Assembly (NCBI GenBank): GCA_012295275.1
Contig: CM022675.1
Span: 15,391,971 to 15,455,970, forward strand
Direction of reading: 5' to 3'
From: Chrysomallon squamiferum
Lineage: Eukaryota; Mollusca; Gastropoda; Neomphalida; Peltospiridae
DNA length: 64,000 bases
Positions 1 to 11,753 of this stretch are shown in pieces (within the stretch, counting starts at the first letter, position 1; each line of letters begins with the position of its first letter). The translations under genes were made by a program, and so were the position numbers. The notes under the pieces are model-generated. The model was given only the letters and a program-made list of their open reading frames with translations. It made no database searches and was not told the DNA's origin.

Positions 1-1050
1 CAAAAGAAATGTTTGATTATATAATCATATATATTTTCTGCATGAAAGCTATTACTGCTTCATGGGGCTACTCGTTAATAAAGAAGAGAACACAGTACAG
101 TGTAAACAAACTCATGTGAGTACCGATGACTGACTCAGTTACATCTTGTTAATAACATTGTTCAGGTGGTGATAGAAAGTAAATATACTGTCATTGTTAC
201 TTTAAAATATTTTCTTTTTCGCCAGCGATTATTATAACAGTAACGACATAGAGTCTTCAATAATTCGTGACTGTGAAATCGTGTTCAGATAATCGATGTA
301 TTACTGTAATATAGTTCTAAATTCTTGTCCAAAGATAATTATTTAGCCAGGGTTTGTTTGCACCTGACTAAAACATGATAATGCAAAATATATGACTTCA
401 ATTTATTAAGCTATTTCAAATGTTTCTTGTTTCCTGGATTATATAAGATAAACAAACGAAATAAACGAACAGCAGGCAGTGTTTATTTATTGCAGCTGTA
501 TTTGTTACAGACAACAGAGCATTTTTCCGGCACTTATCTTGGTTTTTTTTTATCATGATTTAATATTTAAAAACTAAAGAAAGAAATTACATTTAACAGA
601 TACAAATTAATACTTCTAAAGACGGTCTTTCTGTTAATTCCGGAAACCGGATAAATGGTCGGATACTTTATCAGTGGTCGGTCTGAAATTACAATAAATG
701 GTGGAAACTCTTTTTAAAATGATACATTAGATATACCTTACAATTAAGTGGTGGCTAGTCACTAACGCCAATTTTATTAGAATTTCTTATACTAAAATAA
801 TCATTATTAAAATGAAAAAGTTTAAAATGAACAGATATCTATAACGTAGCAGTATTTTGTCATTTATTAAAATATTCTGATAATTAATGTGTAAATGTCG
901 TGATTACATCCTTATCTTAGTATTTCTGATATGGTATTAGTATATGTACATATAAACTAAAAAATATTTATATCAGTGAGTGGAAATACATGTGTTGTTA
1001 GTTAAAAGATACAGCGAAAAAAACTGAAACATAAACTCGCAACATACTGT
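1..1050. other. AT-rich sequence downstream of the mutase gene
   Basis: Apart from the likely 3'UTR of the mutase in the last 200 bases, I see no open frame, repeat or RNA gene here. Confidence 0.4.
863..868 (-). terminator. Candidate polyadenylation signal of the mutase gene
   Basis: On the minus strand this reads AATAAA, about 185 nt past the stop codon at 1051. The motif is common in AT-rich DNA, so this is only the nearest good candidate. Confidence 0.35.
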
Positions 1051-3107
1051 TTAACATTTTTCACTCATAGGATACTGGAAGAAAAACCTCCACATTCTTT
1101 CTAAAATGTGACCTTGTTCTGGATTATTTGTCTTTGAGAGATCTGTAAACCAAGTCATGAGAAGTTTTCTGTATTCGGCCACTTTTCGGCGTAGTAACTG
1201 ACCTGTAACTACAAACTCACCTCTGTAGCTTGTTGCAAATTTCAAACATCCTTTCTTTGTTTTGGTTATGTGATAATAATACTCGCAAGTGACGTTATGA
1301 TATTGTTTTTTCTTCCAGTTTAAATAATCCCAGTGCATATCATAGCAAGAGCCCGTGTTGAATGAAACAAAGTGAAGCTTTAGTGTTTTCCTCTCTGAAT
1401 AAATTAGATTTTTTCTCTTTTCTTTCGTAAATGATTTCATTTGTTCAATAACTGTAAAGACTCTTCTTGTCGGTACTTCCTTCCCGCCTTGAAGAAATAC
1501 ATTCACGTCAGAAAACATTGCTTGTTTCGTTAACATGTGAAACAACCACGTGTGACCTTCTCTCCCAACATTAGGTAAAGTTCTTTGAATAATATTACAC
1601 TTAGGATTTTGTTTGACAAACTTAGCTCCTTGCTTAACATTTTTACATTTCTCATAAATAAATACATTTATTTTATTTTTATCACATAACCTAAAAATAT
1701 CTTTAGAAAGCCACTGCAGATTTTCATTGCAGTGGCTGGTAATAAAAGATATTGATGTGCTTTCGTTCTCTCGTGTAAAAATTTCATTAGCTTCAGATAA
1801 ACTCTTAGGAAACAGTTGTTTCTCTGAAAATGAAATATCAGAATAAGCTCTTTTAAACTGGTTGATGGCATTAAGAACTGCTTGATCCATATTGAAATAT
1901 TTGTAACTGGCAAGACGACCAACAAAATATACATTATTTTGTTTTTCTTCTTTTTCCGCCAGAGCAGCATACTTTGAATACACGTTTCTGTTTCGTTCAT
2001 TTGGCACTGGGTAGTATGGATCTCCAGAATCGGTAGAATACTCTCTCACTATTGTTGTTCCATTGACATCTTTATTATACAGATGTATATATTCAACAAT
2101 TCTTGTAAAGTTTTCAGGACCCTGTGGGTAGTTTACGACGACATTGGGCTGGAAAAATGGCTGATTTAAGTGAATAGTTTCAAATTTAATAGACCGATAT
2201 TCTAGCTTTTCCAGCCCAGAAGAAGCAAAGTATGAATCTATGGGACCGGTAAAAAATGTCTTGCTAAAATGTTTAACTGAAATTTTTTTTGTACGGGTCA
2301 GATGAAAAAATCGGTATTAAGATGAACTGAAATTAATTTGTGATTCAACATTTGTGAAATCATAGCAGTGTATCCGTCTCCAGGCAACGCCTGATAGTCA
2401 TCATCTGGAAAATAACGATCATCAAAATTGTCTCGAACTGGAATGCGTTGAAGAACTGAGGCATCCAAGTCTTTAGGATATTTAGACCATTGCTTGTATG
2501 TGTAACCTTTGAACAGTTTATCAAAGAGAACTTCTCCAACTCGTGCCTTGGCAGCTTCTTCTCCGTTCTTTGGATGGTCATTTCGTATCTGATGTTTTTT
2601 CAGCCATTTTTTCATTTCCTGCTGATTTTTTATTGATTCGCCAAAAAGCATATTCACTGTGACTATGTTGACTGGAATAGGAACGTAATTTCCATCGACA
2701 TTGGCGACCACTCTGTGTTCATAAGGAATCCACGTTGAAAACTGAGACAGGTAGCGCCAAACAAGAGAATTTTTCGTATGGAATAGATGTGCTCCATATT
2801 TGGAAACTCTAATACCGCGTTCATTGATGTAGTCGTAACAGTTTCCTCCTATGTGATCCCTTTTCTCAATTATCAGAACTTTCTTTTTTAGAAGTGTTGC
2901 ATGAAGGTGAGCTAGAACTGCCCCTGACAGACCAGACCCCACTATTAAAATGTCAGCAGATGTGTCATTTTTCTTTGTGATAAATTGTTTAGTTAAACTC
3001 TCATAACTGTTTTTCAAAAATGTATTGGAATAATAAAGTACAAAGATTAAAATATTCACCATAACTAGGAAAAACAGACATCTGTTATTTATTTTATTTA
3101 GGAACAT
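1051..3107 (-). CDS. Membrane-anchored UDP-galactopyranose mutase fused to a DUF3431-like domain (one-base frameshift)
   Basis: The N-terminal part is a UDP-galactopyranose mutase, the FAD flavoenzyme that interconverts UDP-galactopyranose and UDP-galactofuranose. Residues 10-28 form one hydrophobic segment after a short basic N-terminus, predicting a type II signal anchor, which is unusual for a normally cytosolic enzyme. The dinucleotide-binding motif GSGLSG is at 57-62, followed by EKRDHIGGNCYDY, YGAHLFHT, GYTYKQW and LPGDGY. The first frame (269 codons) ends at TGA 2298-2300. The family sequence continues one frame over from about 2304, with DPYYPVPN and GRLASYKYFNMDQ, so one T is missing in the run at 2305-2310. 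After the mutase, about 240 residues carry NVGREGHTW and FLQGG, as in DUF3431. Total is about 685 aa if read through the shift. A splice acceptor at 3139-3141 lies just upstream, so the 5'UTR is probably spliced. The shift may be a sequencing error or a real lesion. Confidence 0.85.
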
Positions 3108-3140
3108 ATCTTTTTCTGTTCTTCAGTTATCCTGCTATCT

Positions 3141-4843
3141 GAAAAGAAAAGTAACAATTTAATTAATTTCTATAACGTCTGGTGAATAAAATTTATCAAT
3201 ATTTAATGCTCAAGAAAAAAAATTAAAGGTTCAGAATACAGAAATATAGAAAGATGATATCCTTACCATAAATATCATATTTAATTAAGTAATTTTCATT
3301 CATTCTTTTATTAATTATTTTATTCACTTCGAGAATATATATATGCGGTTTAATTAAGTAGTACATTTATAAAATCAATCATTATTACCCTGTTTTGTTG
3401 TAAAGATCTATGCGTGTGTGTGTATTCATAAATGCAGATATTAAATAATGAAAATGTATTTTTATACACTTATAGGACAAAAACACTATAAGAAAAAAAC
3501 GAAGAATGCCACTGATGTTTTAGATATTTACATTCGTTGTTGTTCTTTTTTCTTTCTTTCTTTTGGTATTGTTTATGTTGTTGTTGCTTTCTTTCTTTCT
3601 TTCTTTGGTCAAGGGTGTTTTAGACCAACTTTATGCTTGTTGGCGTTTTGTCTACAATTCTAAACGATAAATTTGTTTAGCTATGTATAAATGCTATAGA
3701 TGAGAATAAAATTAGGTAAACGAACAAATATAGATATTTGGTTGGTATGATGAATAAATCAGTTGTTAGCCATTTCAGATTGACAGCTTTTTGCCCTTTT
3801 CAAAACAGTCTTTAAAACTGGTTTTCAGATTCTTTCAAATATATATAACTCTTGACAAAATGTACCTAGAAATATGTAACATGGATAATTTGTTCTGTCT
3901 ATAATGCACATGCTGATGTTTACATTTATTGATATTTGATTTATAATGGATTAAATAAAATCCTTTTGGTGTTTTGTAACTCATTAAAAAAAAAAAATGA
4001 CATCTTGCTATGGGACGGTAACAAACAAAATAACAATTGCTGCTATTAGACACACTATAAATGTTTTGTAGTTAAATAAGTGGGTTCTACCTATTCTAAA
4101 TATGATTAAAATTCTGTTCATAATTTTATGCAATAATTTAAGGTCATTTATTATTAATGTCTGTTTTGGTTTTATGCGTATTATAGAATATTAAAATCGG
4201 ATGATCCCAAACTGACCAGTATCTAACTGTTCAGAGAAAATACACTTTACTCTTATGCATAATTAAAATATATAATATAAATACAAATTAGTGACTTTTC
4301 CTCCTGTAATGAAAATAATATATTTCACCTTTATTATATTATACCTTATACGTGACATGTACGAAAATACCTCGAATATGCATCACTGTCTACCACAGAA
4401 TGGCTGCTATTAGAGATAGTTTAGATATACAGATATGCAAGTTAGGTCTAAATATTCAGAATATGGTTCAACATCTTTCGTATTATAAAACAGCTATTTT
4501 GAAATTGTATTAACCTAATTTGTTTTGGATAATTATTTAAAAATAACAATGTGTTTAAGCAAAACAAAATTATGATAAAGGTTATTGCGTCTTTGCTTTT
4601 AATGTAAATTAAACAATTTGATCTATGTTTATCTATGTTAAAGTGTGCTTCACGGTTTGTTCGTAAAGCTATAGAGTCCACTGGCCCCTTTTTTGACAGC
4701 TGACTCATCTTACTCATGCTAAGAATAAAACAGTTAACTCTTCCAGCTGATCAGTAATGGCAAATTATTTTCAAGACAAATCTTTCTCAATGGACCCAAT
4801 GATTAGATTTCCATTTATAATATAAGCTCCTTCAAAAGCTAAA
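3141..4843. other. AT-rich intergenic or 5' intron sequence
   Basis: This stretch probably holds the 5'UTR intron and promoter of the mutase gene, because a splice acceptor sits at its lower edge. It has short CTTT-rich runs near 3540-3605. The small open frames (for example 3448-3663 and 4448-4717) have no recognisable protein features. Confidence 0.35.
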
Positions 4844-4908
4844 GAATGAACTGGTGCGATAGACACGCCCCCTGGCTTTACCTGAGAGTCTGTCGCACCA
4901 ACTCATTC
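4844..4908. repeat. Short imperfect inverted repeat (hairpin)
   Basis: Arms at 4844-4864 and 4888-4908 pair at 18 of 21 positions around a 23-base C-rich loop. It stands 45 bases before a Tigger-like element and may be part of another small foldback element. It is not followed by a T-run, and I assign no function. Confidence 0.6.
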
Positions 4909-4953
4909 ATGCGTGCTTCCTCATTTTTTTTTTGTTGGTAATACGAGTACTTG

Positions 4954-5244
4954 CAGATTCACGAATCCTTTATCTGAAATGCATGGGACTGGAAGTATTT
5001 CGGATTTACGAATTTTTTGATTTTGGAATAACAGAAGATCGTCTGAGTATAGGATATAAGACTAAATATGAATTCCATTTATATTTCATATACAGTTTGT
5101 ATAAAAAAGTATACTATTTTAATTATTTTTATGCATAAAATAAAGACTGTGTATGCGCAATTCGAAAAATATAACTTATTACTATTTCTGCTGCTCGGAA
5201 AAAGTTTCGGATTTCGGAATTTCTGATAAGAGATCGTCGATCTT
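4954..5244 (+). mobile_element. Tigger/pogo-like MITE, copy 1
   Basis: About 291 bp beginning CAG. The two ends are inverted relatives: the left end reads TTTATCTGAAATGC and TTTCGGATT, and the right end reads TTTCGGATTTCGGAATT followed by GATCGTCGATCTT. The middle carries ATGAATTCCATTT and ACTATTTCTGCTGCTCGG, shared with copies at 30472 and 34471. There is no transposase frame, so it is a non-autonomous element. The CAG...CTG ends and CGGAT-rich termini recall Tigger elements of the Tc1/mariner-pogo group, from family knowledge. The last base of the right end has drifted from CTG to CTT. Confidence 0.7.
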
Positions 5245-7720
5245 TATAATCAGTTCAAGCAGCATTTCGTTTGATAAAAATGTAGGTGACCTTGCCCTTT
5301 CGCCTGGTCTAGATCATCAGACACAAAAGAACTTACTTGTTTAGTGAGGTCGTTGATATTGTAATCCAAACTGAAAATTCAGTGGCAGACAATTTTAAGA
5401 GTAGATCAGGTTTCACGTAGCTCTTGTTTCTGTGTTTTTCTCGGTTAAACCTGACAAGAGTGAAGAGTGTCACACGAATTTTCAACAAAACAGGTGGAAT
5501 TCACTTGAGTAAAATAGTGACCTTCGCAGTTTTTATGGTTCGGTTAATTCAAAATAAAGACAACTAAAAGATATCAAAAATGTGTCTGGAGACGAAGACA
5601 CAGTTAAGTTGTTTCAAAGACTATATAACTGTAATGAATTCAGTCATACCTGTAGACAAATCACGTGTGCTAAATCAGCCAATCAGATGCGGGTTACTAC
5701 GTAACTGTTGTCATATTTATCCGAAAGGTAGTGATAATTACTGAAAGTTTACGCTGACATTTTACACTGAACTGGGTGGAGCGGAAAAAACTGTGTCACC
5801 TTTCGTCAGTCTGTTTTTTATAGCTCATTTGATCGACCGATGTTCTGAACAAAAATTAGAGCGAGTATAATGACATAAAGTTGATTTTTGCTAAATCCTT
5901 CATGTTATTCTTTAATGCTGACTACGTACTAAAGCACGAGAATATTTAATAGATGTCTTGTCTTGCCTCAGCTATATCCCTGAATGTCAAGGACTATACC
6001 ACTGAGACATACCACTGAGAGTTCACTGTGTATGGGGGAGAACTGTGGCTCATTGCAATTTTCTGCAGCATCGAGTTACTATCTTAGTGCTATAACATTA
6101 TAATAATAAAGATGACTTATAAACGGGCTCAAATCACTTTTCAGTGAGAGTTTATTAAGAAAACAAGGACAAACACCAGTTGGAAAATTAATTACAATGT
6201 AATAGTAATTTGGTGAAGTCATTGTAAATGGAGCAGAAGCTGAAGTTCACATGGATAATATTTAAGAAGTGACTTTTGAGAAAATGTTTCTGAGAACCTG
6301 TTTGAAAGTTGGAGTTGTCATTATAAATCAAATGTCAAGCATAAGAAGAAAAGACTGAATAAAGCAATTTGTACTGAGTGACCTATGTTATTTATTATAT
6401 GTAGTATGTTTTGAAATAAATAAACTATTCACCGATTTTGTTTTGAACGGCTCCATATTCTGTGTGTAATTAACACTGTGCCGAGAAGTCATGAATCTAA
6501 ATAACTTTTATGTTCTATTAACAAAGTGGAGGCACGTTCAGACAAAGACAATGTAATCGGCTGTTAAATCAACATCTTATAAAAACCAAATGATCATTTT
6601 GCTGACAAACAAGAACCTTACAGTAGAATTCTGGAGGTTCTAGTTGCGGAGAATTGGCTTGATCAGTCGTTTTCTGACTCGGCAGTGAATCGGCTTCAAC
6701 GGTCATGACTTACATAGAATGTAATAAACATAGTTCGACAGTTGAAATTAAACCCTTATTTTCACAATGCAATAAACGCAAAGATAAGCCTTAAAATTAT
6801 CCATTCATGCATTTTTTTCTCTTCATTCCAATAGGACGAGAAACAAAGACTCAGTCTTTTGACCTGAATTAAGCGATAACTCAGTCTTTTGAATTATTTA
6901 TAATTGTTACAAATAATTGTTATTTTAGGTGTGAGTAATTCAGTCTAGTAATTCATTAGAAACTGCCACGCATTAACTCAGTATATAATTAATATATACG
7001 CAATTTAATTTAATTATTTATTTTATTTTATTTTATTTTATTATTGTTGTCTTTATTTGTAATTATAGATTAAATTACTTAAAATAATAAATCAAATCAA
7101 CTCAAATCAAAAATCAAAATGTGAAAATTCCTTGAACGGAGAATATTCGAGAATCTGATTATTTATTCTTTCTGTTATGGTCATAGAACTTTTAAAAAAG
7201 TTCACGTTCGTAAACAATGGCATCAACGTTAATGTATCCGAGGTTCCTCACTACTTTGACAAAACTGTGAGTCTGTGAGTTTTCTTTAAATATTTTAAGC
7301 TATCGATTTGAATCACAGATCAAGTATTTATCTTTAGCGGTATCTGAACAAAACAACTTGGCCTCCATCTGACAAGACAAGATAAGATAAAAAGTGTATT
7401 TATTTACTTATTTATTTATTTATTATTGTTGTTTTATTTATTTTATTTTAGTATTATTATTTTTTTGACGACTCGTGTCAAACATGATTTGTCGTGGCAT
7501 TAGTTCTTGAATTCCTCTAATGCGTGCATGCAACAAATTTTCTCCAACTTCTGATTTTAAATACAAAACGACGAAAAAGAAAAGTGGAAAAAAATAAAAA
7601 TACCCCCCCCCCAAAGAAATAAAAAACCCAGCAATGCAGTAGAAATAATGACTGCATTGTATGTGTTTTCTGGTGCATTTACATTTAAGAAAGAACAAAA
7701 AGATTGCCAAAATGATTCTT
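5245..7720. other. Intergenic sequence, no gene seen
   Basis: AT-rich DNA with short TTTTA runs near 7010-7045 and 7390-7450 and no frame with protein-like features. I see nothing else that I can support. Confidence 0.35.
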
Positions 7721-7721
7721 C

Positions 7722-7760
<39 letters not shown>

Positions 7761-7766
7761 TTTTAT
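7721..7766. repeat. (TTTA)n microsatellite
   Basis: About eleven TTAT/TTTA units in a row. The same tetranucleotide recurs at 15230, 19957, 22418, 22839 and 54887 in either orientation. Confidence 0.9.
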
Positions 7767-7911
7767 TGCAAAAGTACTTAATTCAACAACGACCCTTTCT
7801 GTCCGATAAGCACAGAAACATCTCGACTTTGAATGACTGAATGTTTGTTGAGCAACACCGTATTTATATGTATACATGTCACTAGGTGACAATTTTTATT
7901 GATAAAATGTT

Positions 7912-8131
7912 CAGTAGTAGTAGTAACAGTAGTAGTAGCAGCAGTTAAGTAGTAGCATTATTAGGAGTAGTAGTAGCAATGTATTACTAGTATACTAGTA
8001 ATAATAATATTAGTATTAGTATTAGTAATATTTGTAGAATATTAGCAGCACTATTAGTTGCAGTGGCAGAAGTAGTAATAGTATTAGTACTAGCAGTAAT
8101 AATAGTAGTGGTTGTAGCAGCAGTAGTAATT
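7912..8131. repeat. Degenerate AGT trinucleotide repeat
   Basis: About 220 bases dominated by AGT/AGC/ATT triplets with many substitutions, as in an old decayed trinucleotide array. It encodes no extended frame. Confidence 0.8.
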
Positions 8132-8764
8132 TTTCTTTCTCTTATTTTAAATATAGTTTGTAAAATTTATAGAAAGACCTAGATCATTGATCTTCACCAT
8201 TTATATTATTCTCAGGCACTTAATTATATTCTAAGAACTTTTTTTTTAGTGTTATCGTTAAACATTTTTTTTAAATATATGTTTAAATTTGTGTATGCAT
8301 GCTTAAATTTGTTGTATTTTGACGCTTTTTACATATTTCTGTTAGTGTGTCAAACTCAGATAATATTTCTCTGCGAAATGTCTTTGTGGATATATAACAA
8401 AGAAAAACAAAGACGAAAACGTAAATCGGAAACAAACTGTTTTGACTTTAGTTTCACGTTTTTATATTGGTTGTTTTAAGCGTTTTGCTTAATAAATAAT
8501 GAAATCATTACTGTTTTACCTAAGTTAATATGTAATAAACATGGGAGAAGCTTCAACAACTCTTGCGGCACAAAGAAATAATAGCAATTAAACATATAGC
8601 AAAGAAATACCAACTCAGGTAGTTACGTAACCGATTTAGAATAGTTTTAATAAAAGGCTGAGTAACATAGATGTTAAGAGATTATAAAAAGGGCTGGCAT
8701 TTGGTGTATATAGCATCTTTTAAATCAATAAAAAGACCATTGGCAAAAAAAAAAAAAAAAAAAA

Positions 8765-9850
8765 AGTTTGGAATCGTTGGACCAGAGGTAAAGAGCCAGA
8801 AAGAATAAGGAAACATCAACAGCAGCCGAGAACAGAACAAACAAACAGGACGCAACCAACACGGACCCGGTGACGAATACGAGACATTCAACGAGGTAGA
8901 CAAGTGCCGGAAACCACAACGAGCGGATAACGTCTACGAAACATCGGAACCGACTCGTTACGATCCGACATGCTGGACACTCCCTTGTTACCTGCAATCG
9001 TAACGAGAACCAACTCTCTTTCCTTACCCTAAACTCTTTTCTGCGACAGACACGCCCGCTGACCTGTCAGAAAGCTTGCTCTGGTTAGCACGTTAATTTT
9101 TTTCAAGGTTCAAGATGTTAAGAGTCATCACTGAAAAATAATTCCATGATGACGTTGTTATTCTCTAGGTCAACCAGTACCGTGCTCCGTTGCTACATTC
9201 CCCAGAATTAGCTCAATAGCAAAATTAGAAAACTAATAACAGAGAATACAAAGCTTTCACTGTTATAAATGGTGGAGATCAATGATGCTGACCCCAGTCA
9301 ACTTCAGGGTTAAACTTCGACGAGTCCATACAAAGCCGCATCTACGTCATCATCAATGTCGACGTCGCCAACATCATCGTCACCTTAACTGAGAGAACAG
9401 GATATTGTGAGTATTGCCACATTGTCTACTCAGTTACTTATCATTCACACAGTCGTCTCCTATATACTAGGCTATTCAGACAAATAGTGTGGGACGACTC
9501 TTCAGAATGAAACACAGTCTAACGGTGCAATACTATTTTATCAACATACATGAGAAACACATACAAACTTTCAGGAAGACCTTTGAAAGATTTTCGTATC
9601 CCCAAGACACAGACTGCACTCGGACGAAGAAATGATCGCAGATATTTTACATAGGTCAAGTCGTAACTTTTGTCTGAAATAATCCTGACAGAAATGGGAC
9701 TTGTAAAGCTACTAACGAGTAGCATATCGCACAGTTTGCAGTAATATATACTTCTTTTCATGAGTGGTGAGTTGAAATTGTTGCTGGTCTCATCACGTTT
9801 CAAATCTATATCACCTACTAATGTATGACACTGGTTTCGTTCCCTCGTAG
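8765..9850. other. CpG-rich block of unknown nature
   Basis: This kilobase stands out from its AT-rich surroundings: CG dinucleotides are frequent, especially at 8770-9000 and 9310-9390. It starts right after a run of about 21 A at 8745-8765. There is a 122-codon open frame on the minus strand (9519-9887) and a 90-codon frame on the minus strand (8725-8997), but neither shows a domain that I recognise. It could be a CpG-island promoter with 5' exons, or the 5' end of a retroelement. I cannot decide. Confidence 0.4.
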
Positions 9851-10075
9851 GTTCCGCACGTGGAAGATAAGACATTTGTACCCCCAAATATTTATACCCC
9901 CATATATATCGCTGTCATGCTCGGAATCGTACTGATCTTAGTGGTCCTTCTTGTCATTATCTTAACTGATAAAAACGCCAGATACACAAAACAGTGCATT
10001 ATGTTACAACTTATTTCTGGCTCTGTATTACTTTCTATGTGTCATTCTTACTGCAACAACCAACCTAGATTTTAA
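9851..10075 (+). CDS. Possible terminal exon with one transmembrane segment
   Basis: A pyrimidine-rich acceptor ending TCGTAG at 9850 opens a 74-codon frame that runs to a TAA at 10073-10075. It encodes VPPNIYTPIYIAV, a continuous hydrophobic segment of about 24 residues (LGIVLILVVLLVIILT), then a polar stretch DKNARYTKQ, as expected for a single-pass membrane protein. An AATAAA follows at 10143-10148. I found no upstream exon that joins convincingly, and the tail after TKQ looks less like protein. It could be chance. Confidence 0.25.
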   Translation, partial: VPHVEDKTFVPPNIYTPIYIAVMLGIVLILVVLLVIILTDKNARYTKQCIMLQLISGSVLLSMCHSYCNNQPRF

Positions 10076-10156
10076 TCAATGTTCATTTATGTTTATTGTT
10101 TATACCTAAGATACAAAATTTTGCCGTTTGAGAGTAAACATAAATAAACATTGGTT
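10074..10156. repeat. Hairpin-forming inverted repeat
   Basis: Arms 10074-10095 and 10135-10156 match at 20 of 22 positions around a loop of about 39 bases. The right arm includes the AATAAA noted for the neighbouring exon, so the hairpin could mask a 3' end or mark a small foldback element. Confidence 0.6.
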
Positions 10157-11690
10157 AAAACCTGCCAACGTAACAATTAATAGAAACAAACACTAGCTTA
10201 ATCTGGCCCTGAAATTAAGAATATTCGAAGGAAATGATGTTTGTGTATATATATCTATCTATATGTACATGTGTGGCTATTACACTCGTCTGTATATCTT
10301 CGTAAAACAAGTCTGTAGCAGAACAGTGTTACAAGTAGTCAGGTATATGGAAAGCTTAAAGACATTTGTTGACACAATTTTCGACATTTATTTTTATTTT
10401 TTACAGGACTCACATGCTACTGCATGTTTTATTTGGAAGTTATTTATAGCATCTGGGTGACAATCCCTTTACTCGTTTCAGTAATGGATTAGAACACGCG
10501 TGAGAAGCGTGACTCAACGTCACAATGTTTCTCAGTGTACCAGAGTGCACCCTAGCATTGTGATTTATTAATGTAGTATATTCATGAATTCGAAATTGAA
10601 CAGATTTAAAATTTTTAATTCCGAAATTCCTGATATCCATTACACTTAGGCAGGAAATGCGCGTTTCGTGTATAGATAATTTTTACAGTATTATTACTGA
10701 GCCAGAAAACGTCGTGTTCGATTGTCACTCATATAAACTGTAAACATAATCTTTCACATTTATATTTTAAAATTTCAGGCAATGAAACAATACAGTAGTT
10801 CAGTAAATATTAGTCATCCTCAGATTAGGCAAGTGCTACGACATTAACAAAGGCCACAGTTCGAGTTTTTCCACATAAATTTGTTCTGCTGATCTCAGCT
10901 TGTCATAAAGTTCTTATGCATAGAATCATTGGGAATTTTTTATTTTATTTTATCTAATCTGATTATGAGAAGGCTGAGAAAAAATATATAGCTTTATTAC
11001 AAAATTTATGGAATGATATAAAAACACGGTTAAATCTTCCAGTCTCAACAAGTGCCTGAATATTAGTTAAACGGTGATAATTTTTCAGTTATGTTATAAT
11101 TATAGATATTATATTTTGGTAAGTTTGAAACATACAATTATTTTGTATTAAAAAATGCTGATGAGGAGGAAAAATTCATTTGTTCATTACGAAGGATGAA
11201 TTATATCTAGTTACTCTAACTGCTGGAAATTTTCGTCATATGATATGGTTATATATTTGCTTTAAATAAAACTCAAAACTGAAATAGAGAGAAAATTCAA
11301 CATGCAGTCCAGTTTATTTCCGTTTCGTTTAACGATTGTGGTTAGTGGAGATGGCACGAATAATGTTTGTTAATTTTTGTTACAACTGGTTCGTTTTTCT
11401 GTAATTAACTGTACTTTTACTTTATATTTACTTGAACAATAATAGATAAGTTCTGTTTCACCAATGAGCTATCACTAATTCTGAAATGAGATGCTGGAAA
11501 AAATATTATAATAATTTAAAAAAATATGTTTTTAATCATTACTCTAATTTCCGTCTACAATGCAGGCAGAAACAAAATTACACTATATGATTATGTTATT
11601 TATATTACTAAGCCTTAAAAGTCTAGACCAGAAGTATCTGTTTTAAAGAAAATTCACTGAAAAGAAAACAAAAAGAATAACTGTAATGCG
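10157..11690. other. Intergenic sequence, no gene seen
   Basis: AT-rich DNA with scattered short open frames (10263-10460 plus, 10440-10640 minus) that show no domain, signal peptide or exon context. Confidence 0.35.
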
Positions 11691-11691
11691 A

Positions 11692-11697
11692 TTTAAT
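11692..11697 (-). terminator. Candidate poly(A) signal (ATTAAA) of the peptide precursor gene
   Basis: It reads ATTAAA on the minus strand 57 nt past the stop codon of the secreted peptide gene. This is the common variant signal in an AT-rich setting, so support is modest. Confidence 0.3.
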
Positions 11698-11753
11698 GAA
11701 ATGTCTCATTTCAGAAAAAGAAAACGTGACAATATCTTTTTTCAAAAACTGAG

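Noticed and set aside
8745-8997. Hydrophobic minus-strand frame ending in a poly-Phe stretch
   Set aside because: The tail is the A-run read backwards, and the hydrophobic part has no support from context.
9519-9887. 122-codon minus-strand frame
   Set aside because: No domain, signal peptide or exon boundary that I recognise; kept only as part of the CpG-rich block.
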